DNA of 64,000 nt from Eopsaltria australis (GCA_034509425.1 JAVTVJ010000076.1:2170001-2234000), one strand, 5' to 3'. Shown: positions 1 through 13,897, counted from the first letter of the stretch. Made by a program: numbers and translations. The notes: generated by a model not told the origin, from the sequence alone.

Positions 1-1619
1 ATACCTTGACAGAACTGGATAATTAAATCATAAAGCGAAGCGTTATGTGAAAGTTATTAGGCTTTAAAGCAAATGATTTTCATATCTTTTCTTTCCGGTT
101 GTTGCCTATAAGACACCTTCTCTCATTGCTTTAAGGAAAGAAAAAATGTCATCACATTCTTGATACAACAGAAAAGCAGCGCTGCTAATCACCTCACTTG
201 ACACATGTGATGCCTCACGTTAGGTGCACATGCTTAGACTAATAATTTTCTGACAAACCTGTAACCCACAAGTCTCTTCTATTAAAAACAACAACCAGAA
301 ACTCTGAAGATCACCAAATTTATCTTCACCATCCAACAAATCAGTACATATCTTCTATTCACACAGCTTTTGTGTTTGGACTTATCTGCTTTAGTCTCCA
401 ATTCTGTTTGTGAACAGCCTCAGCCAGCTGATTAGGCAACAATCAGAAAGGATTTGGCAGCTGATATCACGGGCTGTTGCAGTCCTGCAGTTGCTAACAA
501 TGTTTTCCAGCTGCTAGCTGTCTGGCCATTCAAAAGCACTTGTGGTCCTTGCAAACCACTTGACAAGGTCGTAGAAGAAGTTTCCTTGGGGCTAGGCTTG
601 GCACATTGGTCACTATCAACCAGCAGCCAACTCCTGTCCTCATGACTGAGGACAATTAACATCTACAATAACATACTATAGGATGAGAAAGCTTTTCCAC
701 CACTGCCAATTTTTATGAGTTCATAGTTCAGAGCTAAGCTCTAGCTCAGATGCTGAGACAGCTTCCTCCATGAAATGGGGCTGACGTGTTTATTTGGGAT
801 GCTCAATTCAGGGCGGTCCTCTTGGCATCCCACAGCCCAGGTCTCCTGAAGAGACAGGGAGTGGCTGTTAGATCAACATGGATCTGTTGCTGCCTCTGAT
901 TATAACCAAGAGTTTAAATGCCAACATGTTTCATGAAAAAGAAATGTGAAGTGTCTCCCGTCTCCCTAACATTAAAGAGCCTGGCACTCAGAACTGAACC
1001 ACTCCACCAGTGCAATGCACCAAAAAGTTGCTAAAACTGAAACCCAGGCTCATGTCATGAAAAGAACAAACCATCCTTGCCCATTTTATGCACAACTAGA
1101 ACACTGTAACTGTCTCCTTTTTCTTGAATATTTGTGCTTCCCTCTCCTCTGCAGTATAAAAGCATGAAGAGAGACTTGTGCTACACATGAAATGCTTACC
1201 TGACAGTTTACCTGCATCTTCAAACCTTCTATTTGGCAAATGGTCAGAACTGCAATGAGCGTTGATAAATTTCTACCATTGTTAAAGACCAGGAAGTACG
1301 TTTATGGCTTATGACTTACATGAAATACAAAGGATGACAGGGCAGGCAGCTTTATTTTTTCCTCCAAATGTTTAGGACCATAATATTGTGCATTTTGTCC
1401 TTTATTATAGCTGAAGCTTTCTTTTTTTCCTTTTCCACCAAGACTTACTAATAAAACACCAATCCAAGATGCTGCCTCCTTTAACAGTTTCTATGAAAGA
1501 AAACAGCCTTGGGGTCCCTCACTGAAAGAATGGGGCCAAAAATAAAATTGCTAATGTGCAAGTAGGCGTACAGGAGTGAATGAATGAAGCTGCCCCCTTT
1601 TATCCACAGAGTCACATGG
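1..1619. other. NOX4 intron, no feature recognised
   Basis: AT-rich single-copy-looking DNA with scattered stops in all frames. It lies downstream of the last visible NOX4 exon, and since later exons must exist, I infer it is intron. No recognisable repeat, exon or RNA gene was seen. Confidence 0.6.
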
Positions 1620-1732
1620 AACCACAGAACCACAGAATGACTGAAGTTGGAAGGCACCTCTGGAGGTCACGTACTCCAACCCCACCCTCCTCAAGCAGGT
1701 TGACCTGGAGGTTGCACAGGACTGCATCCAGG
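1620..1732 (-). mobile_element. CR1 LINE 3' fragment
   Basis: Read on the minus strand, this ends in the CR1 tail with repeated TTCTGTGG-type octamers, preceded by the family's GGTTGGAGTACGTGACCTCC block and the AACCTGCTTGAGGAGGG region. It is a short, diverged 3' fragment, as most avian CR1 copies are, because reverse transcription starts at the 3' end and stops early. Confidence 0.85.
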
Positions 1733-3145
1733 AGGAAATTAATACTGTCAACAACCAAAACTAGTTTCTCTTTTTTCCCAGAGCTTGGTGCTTGGATCTC
1801 TGTAACTATGGTAATTGTGAAACTACTTTTTTAAACTAATATAAGCCATTATTTTTAAAACTATGATAAAATTGGATATAAGGGAGGAAGGGATCATTTT
1901 AACTCTTACATAATGAATCAAAGAACTTCACTAATAATTTCAGCATCAGACTATTATAACTTCTGTTTGAGCTGTTTTAAAAAAAAACCATCCTTCAATA
2001 CATCTGGTGGTAGATAATTCCTCACAGTCTCATGATCCTGCTCAGTAGTAGACAGGAATGTATCAATCAAATCAGCAAGCTTTATCAAGAACCATGCTCA
2101 TACTCCCAGATAGCCAAATGAAAACCAGCTCTAATTATTTGTCTTACCCCATTCACTTTGAACAAAGCAATGATTTCATCTCCCAAAAGTTGTGAAAGGT
2201 TTTAGTCTCATAAAACAGTTTAGTTTGCATAAAACAGTATATGCCTGCTAATGAGCCACAACTATGCTATGATAAGCAGGTAAGTTCAAGTAGCATTCTA
2301 GAATGCATGGTACTTAAAAGTGAGTATGTATGCACGTGGAGCTTCAATTTTGCCTGTATACTGCTGCACAGATCTCTTACCTTTTTTTTTTTTTCCCCAC
2401 ATCTTTCTACCTAGAAAGATTTGTACTTGTTCCTTAGATTTCAGGTCTGAGCCCAGATGAACTTAGCAAAATTCCCCTTGACTTTAAGGGGACTGGTTCA
2501 CTCTGAGCTGTTGTTACATTAACTTGAGGCTTTTGGAAACAGAACAGAAGTGTCTTTATTTTGCAAGTTACTGGGGTACTGTACTGGTACTCTAAACAAA
2601 TGCAGCCCACGTCTTGAGGAATTTATGCCCCATATCTTAGTTTAATGTATAGTCCTAATATTTCAAGATACTGATTTGGTCCTGTGATATTATCAGGATG
2701 AATCCATACGAGTTCTTTGTAGAATCTGAGCTCAAAGATGTAATGCACAGTATGAATTACTTTCCTCTTTCTTCCCATTTTCTTTATGGTTTCAACAAAA
2801 TTTAGATCCAATGCTTGCATTTTTACTCCTATAACATGATTATTTTTTTTAATGAACAGATACCACCTACTCCATTGCTATGGTTCTTTCCATTTGGTAA
2901 AAACCCCTAATGACAGGAAAATGCACTTTACTTAGAATGGACATTTTATTGGCATGGAGCCCAGCCTTGCACTGGTTTGTAAACTCTACAGAATAGGGTA
3001 TAATCACTGCAAGAAGTCACATTAAAAAAAATTAAAAGAAAAAAGAATGGAAAAAAAAAGAGACAAAATCCCAACCCCCTAAAACTATTCTTCTCTATAA
3101 ACAGCTTGAATTTTTTTTAAAGCTCATTCCAGATTTCTTAAGCAG

Positions 3146-3197
3146 GTCTCTTTTTAAATCAAGTCATCAAAGTCTCTTTTTTAATCAAGTCATCAAA
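3146..3197. repeat. 26-bp tandem duplication
   Basis: Two adjacent 26-base units (3146-3171 and 3172-3197) begin gtctcttttt and end aagtcatcaaa, with one mismatch. This is a local duplication with no sign of a wider array. Confidence 0.9.
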
Positions 3198-4641
3198 ATT
3201 CTCCGAAAGTCAGGTATCTGAAGACTCAGACTGATGAGGAGATAGTTTGCTTCTAGCCTGCATTTTGAAATAAATCTTGGAGCATTTCAAAACCAGTAAT
3301 TTTCATGCTCAATGTACAATGCTACACAAAGCACTTAAAGTGCTTGTGTGGGCACATCAGAAAGACTCCTTCACTTGGCACTTTCCCATTTGATTTCAGC
3401 AATATGGGCAGGCCACGTGTTTTTTGCAGTGGAAAACAGGATAGATGTTATTTCAGATTAGAGAGCCAACTGCACACAACTGAAAGGACTGTGGAAGACC
3501 TGATTTCTATTTCTGGTCTCATCCCAAGGAGAATTGTTCCTGGATGATGATGGTAACTCACATCAGAGTCCCATGCCTCAGTTTTCCCTCTGTAACAAGA
3601 GACATCTTTTGTCCAGCACTTCACTGGAAGCCCTTTATAGAAAATGACTCCTTGAAAGTTCTCCACCTCTTTTTAAAATTAAAAAACTCTTCCTTTGCAA
3701 TGAAGACTCAGTGATGAACACACAGGTCAAGATTTTTCCCCTTGTTGAACACCAGGGAAGATGCTGCCTTTGTTTCTAATGCAAACTGAACTAGGTTTCT
3801 AGGCCATGATCCTGCTATAGCTGCTCTTGTGCATGTTTCAAACTGTGATTCAAGGGAATCTCAGTGGATGCACTGACTGAGCATCATCACTTCCAGCAGC
3901 CACAACTCACTACTTTATTCAGTTAGACACAAATTATTTTCCTCTAAAAAAAAAATGTTCCCAAGACAGCTGCAAATAAGACACAAGTTTTGTTCCTGGG
4001 GTATTATTTATGAAATTTTATCTGTTTCTTGGCTCAGATCTCAAGCTGTAGGAAATTGCCACAGATCCATTACAGATCCATTATAATTAAAATGAATAGC
4101 AATTGGGAACCAGAAGACACAATGGTTTAGGGAGGGCACTAACTTTCCGCCGCCTATTTGTCTAGACTTCTCCATGACGAGAATTGAATAACACAATTTA
4201 GCTTTGTTTGAGCTGAAACTTTTCAGCATCTTTTCAAAGATGACCTTCACAAATATGTATTTGAAGATATATATATACATAGATATTAAGATCCTGTATT
4301 TTCTAGGATTTTTTTATGACATGAAAATTATCAGCATTTTTGTGCATACACAAGATGACTACCTTAATTTAATAAGAATATTTGCCAAAGAATGGTTTGT
4401 AATTTTATGACTGATGGAAATTAAATATATTTGGAATATCCTTTCATTGTACCTGCTAGGTTCCAAGTTAGTTTTTTTCCCCAAAATTCAAGACCTTGCC
4501 ATTCCATTTAAATGATAAGACTTATTTCTTATAAAATCAAATTCATGAGTTTAGGTTGCCTCCCTATTTGAAGTGCTGTTATTTCTCTATGTGCACATTA
4601 TGGAAACAGTTGCCAAAATTTAGGCTTTCTTAATTTCTGGC

Positions 4642-4695
4642 TTTTTTTTTTGTTGTTGTTGTTGTTGTTTTTGGTTTGGTTTTTTTTTTTTTTTT
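4642..4695. repeat. T/TTG-rich simple repeat
   Basis: A run of T, then six TTG-type units, then GGTTTGG and 15 or more T. Low-complexity sequence within intron. Confidence 0.9.
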
Positions 4696-7600
4696 CATTT
4701 ATTTAAAAAATAATTGAGAAAACTTTGGAAAGGTTTTAAAATTTTGGGAGAGAGACCTTTTTAGCAAGCCTTACCCTGCAAAAAAATTTATTACTTATTT
4801 TGTTCAAGAGAAGGGCAAGTTTTAAACTGACCTCCACCCTTTTGTATGAAGGTATCATTTCAGATGGTACAGGACTTTCTTGTTCAGCAGAAAATGGTAC
4901 AATGAGATGGCAGAAACTGGGAACTGAAATTAAAAAAATTATCACGGGTGAAGTAATTGACAACTGAAACAAGCTGATCTAAAGGCTTGTGAGTTTTCCA
5001 GTTTTTAACATCTCAATTTGATTCTAAATTCCTGCTCTGGCTGAAAGAGAAACTTGCTGCAGGGATTATCAGTAATGCTCTGTGGCTTATGTTAAGAAGG
5101 GACTCAAATTAGCTGCAACATAACTGCTCCTTCTGTTCTTAAAATCTGTGAATCATCCAAAAACTTTTTTACCAAACCCACAAAGATAAGAGTGAAGACT
5201 GCAAATATTTCTGAGGGGGAAAAAAAAAAAGAAGCAAATAATCCCTCTAAAACACCCCACATATTCATGTGAGGATTTCAGCAAGGTAACTAGAAAATAT
5301 AAAGTACAGCTGAACTGTCAAGTCACTTCTAGACAGACAAACCTGCTAAAAACCTGTAACACCAGTAGCATTTCTGGCACATCCCTCTTTTAAGTGCTGT
5401 TTCATGCTGTGTCAGCCTCTCTTCTGCCTTATTCACCCATCAACCTAATTTCTCACTCTCACACTTCTTTTATCACTTTCTTTATCATTCTGTTATTGTG
5501 GGTTTGCTTTTTTCTGTTGACATGATCAGGCCCAGTTACAAGAGGGACTTCTCCCTGGCACTTCAAGGCAATTGCATATCCTTCCCTTGTGCACACAGCA
5601 TGGGCAGTCAGGAGCAGAGTGGAGGCAGAAGGGGAAGACCCCAGACCCTGAGGGAATGGAGCAACCTAAGCCCCAACTACCACCAACCCCCCTATCACAG
5701 GCTGGACCCTGCAGCCAAATTAATGAGCATAGTGCCTTCTTCAGGAGCAATCCTGTGTAGCCTTTGCTGCACTCTAGCAGTTCTTGCATGCTATGAGTGA
5801 AACTGTGAAAAAAACATGTTGGAATGTCATCGGCAAAGTGAGCAACTAAGGAAGCATGAGCTTGGTACCAGCATGAGAAAAGCTCCTGCAGAAACGTGCT
5901 AAATGTGAAACCCTAAAAGGTTTTTTATGAGATACAGGAACTGTAACACTCATTGCAAAAGTAAAGAGTTAGGGTAAGATTCATCGCAAAAAGTCTGGTT
6001 TGCTGACAGACCTGATTGTGTTGGTGTAACTCTCCTCAGTGACTTCAGGAGGCTTGTGGAGTGAGGGAGAGCAGGACCTGTCTGTCATTTGTTCTGCATA
6101 CAGAGGGTTTTCCCAGGCAGCTACGCTTGGCAGCAGCTATGCACCCCAACCCATTTGGTTGCCTACAGCTGCAGGTTTATTCTTAGTTTCAGGAATGCAA
6201 ATCCTTGTCAACATGGTAATGGCTTCATGTCAGCAAGGAGACAGGTTTTCCCCTCAAAATATTTCTCTTTGTGGATGGGTCAGTTGCCGGATGAGGGGGG
6301 TTTAGTGACATCTGATTTCTGAACCACATTAGTCACTTGAGGTAACAAGAAGACTTGCTTGGATTAGGCTGCTCTTGCTAGGTCCGTAACTATATACAGT
6401 GCAGTGTGTTTCATTAAAAACTCTACTTGAGGCATGGAACTGAAGCATAAGATAGAGTCAAGCTTCTGCTCTGCCACCCTGTGAAGAAAAGTGAGAGGAC
6501 GAACGCTGCAGCCTGGGCTGGCTGGGTGGGTGCTGTCCCCACGTGCTGGCAGAGCACTGCATCCCAGCCCACAGGACATGGTGAGAACTGATGCTCATGA
6601 TGCCCAGTGACTTGTGGGCACACAGGGGTAAGTCAAGGTGATGTGCTGTGTGGCTTTATAAGCCTTAATCTTTGTAAGATCAGGCCTCTCCAGCGTCTCC
6701 TCTGCTTGCCAGAGCAGGTATTGGTTCCTTGGCTAAGCCAAGACCATCAGAATGAACTCAAGCAAACACAAGGACAATAAAAAGGTCCCACATTTCTCCA
6801 TCAGCTAGGAGGGAAAACCATGTTTCTTTGACACATTTGCCTCAGAAAATCTAGGAAAATGTCCATGCATATTCTAGAAAACTTCTTCCAGCCATTCCAG
6901 TGCATGGACATCTTTTCTGAGAACAACAGGCACCCAAAATTATCCTGCTGTTCCCTGGTTCTTAATGTAATAAATGTACAAGAACATAAATCACGCAAGA
7001 CACCAAGGTTTCTATTTCTTCCAAAAGTTGATGGATTATAGTTTGCCCATTTAGCCTTTAATATTTATTGCAATGATTCTGAATATCCTGAGTGGTGCTG
7101 AACATCCTCCTATCCAATCTCCTTCTTTTGGACATCTGTCTCTTAAATATGTGAAAACTTTTATCCTTTCTACCTATTAAGCCCTGGTAGTCAAACTATT
7201 CAGCTAAGTCATTACTAAGAATTCTCTTCTATTTTTAACCTTCAATATTCTTAGGATTTCTTTAATCATTACAAGCTCCAGTTTGTGCCCTATGACAACA
7301 TCTCATTAAAATGACCTTCCTGCTAGATCCTTATGTAGTACAACCAGACACTGCTCAGCTGAAGTCAATGAAGGGACACTGATTTATGAGATCCGTCTCT
7401 TCATTACCTTAATTTCTGTTAACTGACCTTTCGGTGAAAATGAGAATAGGAAAGGTGAAAAAAATCACATGGGAATAAGACAAATCATGAAGATGAACAG
7501 GTTTTCGACTTTGCTGAACAAAAGTACTTTGCTCAAGACAACCCCTGGGGAAATTTGGATATGCCAATAATGTGTAACCAGTTCCTAAATTAGCTGTAAT

Positions 7601-9307
7601 ATATGATAAATTTCTGTAACAAGCAAGCAAATTTGCACCAATTAATGATGCTATGAACAGGAGTCTATCGATTTTAAGAATATATGCAAACTTCTTTTTG
7701 GTTAGGTGCCAAAATTTGGCTGACTTTTGAATGTTAGTGGAATCAGTCAATCTTGTCAAGGAATGTGTCTGAAAACATGTATCCTTTTGTGATGCAAGGC
7801 CACTGTAACTTCAAACAGCAGCAGAGCTCCATACAAGTTAATTGCTCTGTGATCTTTGAAGAGCTGAACACATCCTCTGTCAGAAGACAACAGACAACTC
7901 GTTTGCCCATGAATCTGACATTGTGCATATTGTTAGTAGATTTTTTGCCAAGAATGCTAGCAATAAATTGAATGTAATGAAATGGAAAGTCAAACATCTT
8001 AGGAATGATTTATATAGAGATAAGTCTGTTCTTTGAGGAAGGACAACAAACTGGTTTCTTAGACCAGTCTGACAGTGTCCATATCAGAAATTAAATAATC
8101 TAAGCCAAGCAAAGCAGAGGACTGCCAGGGTTCCAAAGGATGATGAGAAAAGTAATAATTCATGAAGTCCTATTGAAACAAGCAGACCAATTCATCCATA
8201 AAAGGTGCCTTCCACTGTTTCATATATTGTACCTCCACAGTATTCCAGTAATACAGTGACTATGGACAATGCAAACAAGAAGTTTAGGGGGATAAGACTG
8301 TGTCTCCCTTGAAGTCAAAGCAAAACTTCACCATTTTCAGAATCAGGATTTCATCCTTGAGTGGTTTTATTTTCAAGTATTCACAGCGAGGAGGGTGCTG
8401 GCTTTCAGCATCCAGCTTCTGTAATTTTCTACTCTTAAAAAATTGTATTAACAGATTTAAAGAGATTTAATACCTAGCTCCACTGGCTTCTTATCTATTT
8501 CAGAAACCTCCTAACAATAACAACTACAATAAATAACTTTGCTTGTTTCCATCATCACTGGGGGACTGTCTTTATACATTCTTTCTTCCATCTCCTCCCT
8601 CTGTTCACCCTGCACTAGCATTCTTTCATTGCTCATTCTGTTCAGGATTAATGCGAGGAATATTTCTTCTTCTTTCCCCTTCACTGCCTCTGTTCAAGGC
8701 TTAGCTGAAAATGACTGTTTCTTCCAGTTAATATAACAGCAAAAAGCTTTTACTGTTTCACTCAGGTATGTCACTTGGAAAAAGAAGAGGTATTGTCCAG
8801 GATACACAATACTTTGAAGACCTCCTTAACACTCAACACTACTCTTTCATCCCTTTAGAGATATAGACAAACATATGCCCCTAAAAGAGGCAGAAAAAAA
8901 TGGTTCCTAATGTTTGCAGGCTTTCATAGGAAAGCCTGTTAAAATTCAAGGGAATCTGTCACCATAAATGATGGAATCCCAGAAGACAAGAGTGGGGATT
9001 AGCCTGACAAAACATCTACCTATGTCAACAGTGAAACAAAGCTCCATCAGACACTCATCCAGGCAACTCAACATCTGTGCTCCACTACCACCACCTCCCC
9101 CACTGACACCTGGGCGTGCTTGCAATGCCTGTCTGCTTCTCTTCAGCACCACTCAAAAGACTGCAGAGATCAGTGCTAGTGTGGCTCCCTGACAGCTCTG
9201 CCTAAGGACTTTGCACCAAAAGCATGTACAGTGCTGTAAATGCTTTCCTCTACCTCGCTGCAAATAGATAAATATTTTATTTCTCCCAAGAAGACAATCT
9301 TACTTAC

Positions 9308-9389
9308 TTGGGATAGCGTCTCTGCTGAAAGATGGGCAGAATCTCTGTGTCTTGATTTGAATGTAGAAGCAGTAAATCTCGAAATCTTT
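9308..9389 (-). CDS. NOX4: NOX4 exon: FAD domain segment ERFRDLL to YPK
   Basis: The exon is 82 nt: two bases complete glutamate, then 26 codons, then AA of a lysine codon. It encodes RFRDLLLLHSNQDTEILPIF, then QQRRYP. Human NOX4, as recalled, reads RFRDLLLPPSSQDSEILPF then RNYPK, so the identity is clear and the linker is the variable part. The acceptor CTGACAG follows an almost pure pyrimidine tract on the minus strand, made by the simple repeat at 9399-9433. The donor is AA followed by gtaagtaag, two overlapping GTAAG sites four bases apart. The next exon should begin near LYIDGPFG; I found no match between here and position 1. Confidence 0.94.
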
Positions 9390-12070
9390 CTGTCAGGACA
9401 AAGAAAAAAAAAAAGAAGAAAAGAAAAAAAAAACAAACCCAGACTGTGACTCTGCATTATAAGTTCAGGCCACAAGTAAGCAAGCAGCAATATCAGTGAA
9501 TTCCCTTCTCCAGCAATATTTAGCAGAGGACAAAACTAAACACAGAAGGACTAAAAATCACTGTTTCCTGTAATTTTTTTTTAATATTTTAAAATGGCTT
9601 TTTTCATCCAATACTGAATTCTAGCAGTGCCTATAAGTTTCTGAGGTCTGGACTGAGGTCTTCTGGGTATCATACACAGCCAGCCAGAAACAGTCCCTGC
9701 CTTGAAGAGCTTAGTCTAAAGAGAAAGGAGGAGCCCCTCAGAATTCAGCAGCCACTCAAGGCTCACAGAAATCTAAACAAACATAGATTAATTAGTTCAT
9801 CTACATTAAACTGCAGCACAAATCCTTCGGTAACTGACTCGATTTTTTCAAGGATGGTTGGAAGACTGGATTGCTTTTTTGTCATTGCTATCTATTTTAA
9901 AAACTGCATGATAGGATTATTTGCAGGGGGTAAAACTTTTCTAACTTAATTTCACTGACCACCAATTGAAGGGGTGGTTGCAGTTTGTGTAGCTGCCTTT
10001 CTCTTACGCTTTTCTCTAGAGGTGGTTAGACAGAGTAAGTCAAGTGGGATTTGTAGGATTTCTCAGTCATGAAAGATGGAAGCCTCCTCAAAATTCACAA
10101 GATACCCAGATTGAGGAATAGAATAGGATTTCCCACCCAGCTCGAATTTCTTTAGTACATCCCATAGCTCTCCATAGCATGGGACATGCTCTGTTTTCTT
10201 TCCTTCTGTCACCTGCAACTTTAATCTGTCCTACAGTGGCACAGAACTGATGCTCTTTCCAACTCCTACCCTTCCTTCAATACTTTATAACTGTGGCTGA
10301 AAGTCTTCAGCTACAGGTATTATCCTTCTTTTGCTAAACCACAGTTTGTAGCCCGTGCTGTGTGTGGCAGCTGTGCCATGGATTTCTCTAACTCTCTTCC
10401 ATGAAGGTTTTCATTCTGGAAACTGAACCTGAGGTTAAGCATAGTCCTCCTCCTCTTAGATTCCTATGTATCGTAAAATATCCTCTAACACCAAGTTTAT
10501 GGATAAGGAAATTACAGGACAAAATAATTTAGTTTTATGTAATGTTCTGCCATCAAAACTAAACTCCATTAAATTTGGATACAATTCTGCTACATAGACT
10601 CTAAAGTGGAAAGAAACCCACCCAAACTACACTTTGTAAAGTTGTAATACCTTGAAAAAAGCACTGTAAATTCAGAAATAAAACTCTCTTGTTAAGCCCT
10701 CTGTTTTAAAGGTTAGCTGTCTCACACCTCTAGTCTCTTCTCAGCTGGCTGAGATGTATTGCAAACATCTTGGATAAGATACCAGGACCCGCCAGTGAAG
10801 AAAGAAGGGTTTACCTTTGTTCCTTTATTTCTACACCTCTTTATATTCAATTCTGAAGGAAATAATCACTCCTACCTCCAAAATTCCTACCACATCTTCA
10901 AAATGTAACTTAGCCTTCCTGTACCTAACTAGAACAAAGAGCAGATGTGGCCAACAAAAATAAATGCAATAAATGCGATGCTGTAAAGATGAAAGTTAAA
11001 TCCATTCAGTACCTTTCAGGAAACAGCCTGGTCACTGTCTCGAGGAAAAGCTTGCCATTACGGCTACTTCTTGACCTCTGCTTGAATTTTTAGGAAGACA
11101 GAGAAATTTGCTTTTCCTTCAGTCTTCTGGTACATGGCAATAGGCTGTACACACACATGCCATATTTTCCTTAAAGATGATACATTACCAGCTTCAAAAG
11201 CCGACTGACAAGAACTGAAAGTCTTCAGAAAGCTTTCATCAATGCAAAATATCCTCTCATATTTCAGAGCTAGCACATTTACCTCCACCTCTGCTTCAGT
11301 AATCTCCTCACACAACCCAAGCTACAGTTTCATTCCAGTCACCCTTTACAAATGCCTTCATTTGAACAACAGCCTTTGTGTGTGCCTGGTGGAGGAGAGG
11401 AAGTTTACAGTGCAAACACTGAGTGACAGCACTTCTTTCCATGACTGGAGGATTTTGATCTCTTGAACACGGTGCGAGACACCATGATTAAGGATCTGTC
11501 TTTGTGGTGGCATGGCTGATTTACTTTTGAGGGCCTGTAACCACATGTGACAGCGACGTAAAACATGGAGAGACATGCTCTTACTCAGTTCAGTGCTGCA
11601 CAAGACCACTTTACAGGTAGGTGAGTGAAGCTGGTTTCTCAGATCTTGGTAAGGATCTGTGACTCTCTGGGAGACACAAACCACATCTCAGTGAGTGTGC
11701 AGACATGTCCCGCCCCATTGTTCTGTCTGAGATGGATATCACCCAGGCAGAGAGCCACATTCCACCTCTATCTCCTACTTTGTGACTTTTTCTTGTGCTG
11801 CTGCCCTTTCACATTGATCAAGGCCACCTGGCTGCACTCCAGGACTCAATTCAGCAAGCAGTGATCTTGAAAATATTTTGAATAGTAATGTGACAGGGCT
11901 GGCCAGTACTGGAGCAAAAGCAGCCAAGTTATGGCATCTGAAATTGGCCTGAACAGTTTTCCTACTAGATCTTGTTTTAGTTAAAGTCAACTTTTTTTTC
12001 CCCCATGCAATGGCAAATTTCCCAGGCAGATGTATTTTCTTTTCACCATATGACTTTACTCATTTTTCCA
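9390..12070. other. NOX4 intron, proximal part
   Basis: AT-rich intron sequence immediately upstream of the exon at 9308-9389. Apart from the pyrimidine tract at 9399-9433 I see no exon or recognisable repeat. Confidence 0.6.
9399..9433. repeat. A/G-rich tract serving as a polypyrimidine tract
   Basis: Purine-only low-complexity sequence (runs of A broken by G and GAAG). On the minus strand it is a long T/C tract that ends about ten bases before the acceptor of the NOX4 exon at 9308-9389, so it probably acts as that exon's polypyrimidine tract. Confidence 0.8.
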
Positions 12071-12633
12071 TGTGGCGTGGCTTAACCTCAGCCAGCAACC
12101 AAGCCCCACACAGCTGCTCGCTTACTCCCCCCAAAGTGGGATGGGGGAGAGAATCAGAGAGTATAAGCACGAAAACTCATGGGTTGAGACAAAGACAGTT
12201 TATTAGGCCAGACAAGAGAAGAAATTATAATCATGGCGGTAGAAATAAAAGTAATTAGAATATACAAAACGAGTGATGCACAATGCAATCGGCTCACACT
12301 TGTCAACCAATGCCAAGCCAGTTCCTGAGCAGCAGCTCCTGCCCAGCTGTCCTCACAGTTCATGCACTGAACATGATGCCATATGGTACAGAATATCCCT
12401 ATGACCAGTTGGGGTCAGCTGATTTGGCTGTGCCCCTCCCAGCTCCTTATGCCTTCCAGCCTTCTCACTGGCATGGAATGTAAATACGGAAAGTCTTTGT
12501 CTTAGCACAGACTACTTGGCAACACCTAAATCATCAGTGTGTTATCAACATTATTCTCATCCTAACTCCTAAACACAGCACTGTACCAACTATTAATAAG
12601 AAAACTGACTCTATTCCAGCTGAAACCAGGACA
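12071..12633 (-). mobile_element. Solo LTR of an endogenous retrovirus, ERVL-like avian family
   Basis: A 563-bp block begins tgtggcgtgg and ends accaggaca, so it has TG...CA ends. On the minus strand it starts TGTCCTGGTTTCAGCTGGAA and ends in a GC-rich segment with GGGGGGAGTAAGCGAGCAG. This is a repeat I recognise as a widespread bird retroviral LTR; the ERVL assignment is from memory. On the minus strand it carries AATAAA (12199-12204). No internal gag-pol sequence and no second LTR are nearby, so it is a solo LTR left by recombination. A clean target duplication is not visible (ttcca on one side, ccata on the other), which fits an old insertion. It lies in the same orientation as NOX4. Confidence 0.82.
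12199..12204 (-). promoter_or_regulatory. Polyadenylation hexamer in the ERVL-like LTR
   Basis: Plus-strand tttatt is AATAAA on the minus strand, the strand on which NOX4 is transcribed. It sits where the LTR's own R-region signal would be. Whether it is used is unknown. Confidence 0.6.
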
Positions 12634-13859
12634 CCATAGGAACACATTACATGGTAGTGTTGCACCTAATTTCAAATCTATCCTTCTCCCAGCACATTTA
12701 ACCTCCATGTGCTGAAAATCCTCCTAAGAGAAATGGCACACAGAAACCTTTTGGACTAATTTGTCCCGTGGCACCATTGTGTACACATGTCACTTTTCAT
12801 CTCTATGACATTCTCCTATCACACATATATGTGCCCAGTACCAAAGTCACTCTAGTACAGGTGACACTGTTGCCTTTCAGGACCGTTCATCAAGGTGATG
12901 AAAGAGGTGACGAGAGCCTTGGAAGCTACTGACAGCACAGGTACTTTTGGTGCTCTTACAAAAGTAAATATGAGAAGACTAATGATTTACAAGAGAAGGC
13001 TTTTCAATTCACAAGAAAAAAGTCACAATTATAGCTTCCCAAAAGGGGGAGAATTTTTTCAGAAGCCTAAGACCTTGTTCTAATTCATGCTACAATAACA
13101 AATGAAACACTTGAGAACTAATGAAACCAATAATCAGAGCATTTTTACATGATTTTGATTTGCAATCAGTAGTTGATCAATAGAACTAAAACATGTCACA
13201 ATCTTTTCATTACTTGGATAATTTTAGAGAGCTGTCTTCCAAAATTGAGTCCTTCTTCCTGTGATGCTTTTGTCCAGGTGTTGGTCTCATTCATTAAAAT
13301 AAAAAAGAATAACAATTACTTAGCCAAGGTTGCTTACCTCTGAAAACTGGCAATTACCTTCTCTGTTCCTCACTCTATTCATGCAATTTGCATGAGTTTA
13401 AATCTGTACTAGCTAAAGGATTGTTCACATTGTTCTGAGATCAGCTATACCACTGATTGTTTTGTCTCTTTGCTGAGTGTGACACTGCAGCCTGTCTCAC
13501 TGATGCTCCCTTAAGTCTGCCCACAGGACAAAGTTCTCAGAGACAGCAAGAAGGGTTGCACAGTCACATCTTAGGCTCAGACTTATGTTTCCAATGTGAT
13601 GAACGCTTCAGCTTTCTCCTGACTTTCATTTTGAGTGTCCATTTCCTTCCAAATCCTTTATCAGTGAGAAGTCCTAAGTTAAATTTGGGCAGTCTCGTTG
13701 AGACCACACATGTTTAGTTAAACATGTAGCATAGTTAGTTACCTGTGATGACTGGAGACTGATTGTAATAACAGTCTTATGCACTGTCCTCCTAGATCAT
13801 GAAGGCTGCAGACTATAAAGAAGAGAAAGCTTGCCATTGAAATCTTCATGGATTTAACC

Positions 13860-13897
<38 letters not shown>

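Larger units (their letters stand above)
1733..9307. other. NOX4 intron downstream of the last visible exon
   Basis: Mostly AT-rich non-coding DNA. It holds a 26-bp tandem duplication (3146-3197), a T/TTG-rich simple repeat (4642-4695) and an 11-bp tandem duplication at 4061-4082. I looked on the minus strand for the next NOX4 motifs (DGPFGSP, GGIGVTPF, WVCRD, CCGPN) and did not find them. Short open frames here match no family I know. Confidence 0.6.

Noticed and set aside
534..580. Minus-strand VKWFAR resembling the NOX motif RWFADLL
   Set aside because: The residues around it do not match NOX4 and a stop follows shortly; a chance match.
1..9307. Search for the remaining NOX4 exons (DGPFGSP, GGIGVTPF, WVCRD, CCGPN) and for TYR
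   Set aside because: No minus-strand match to these motifs and no tyrosinase-like exon was found; they are presumed to lie left of the window.
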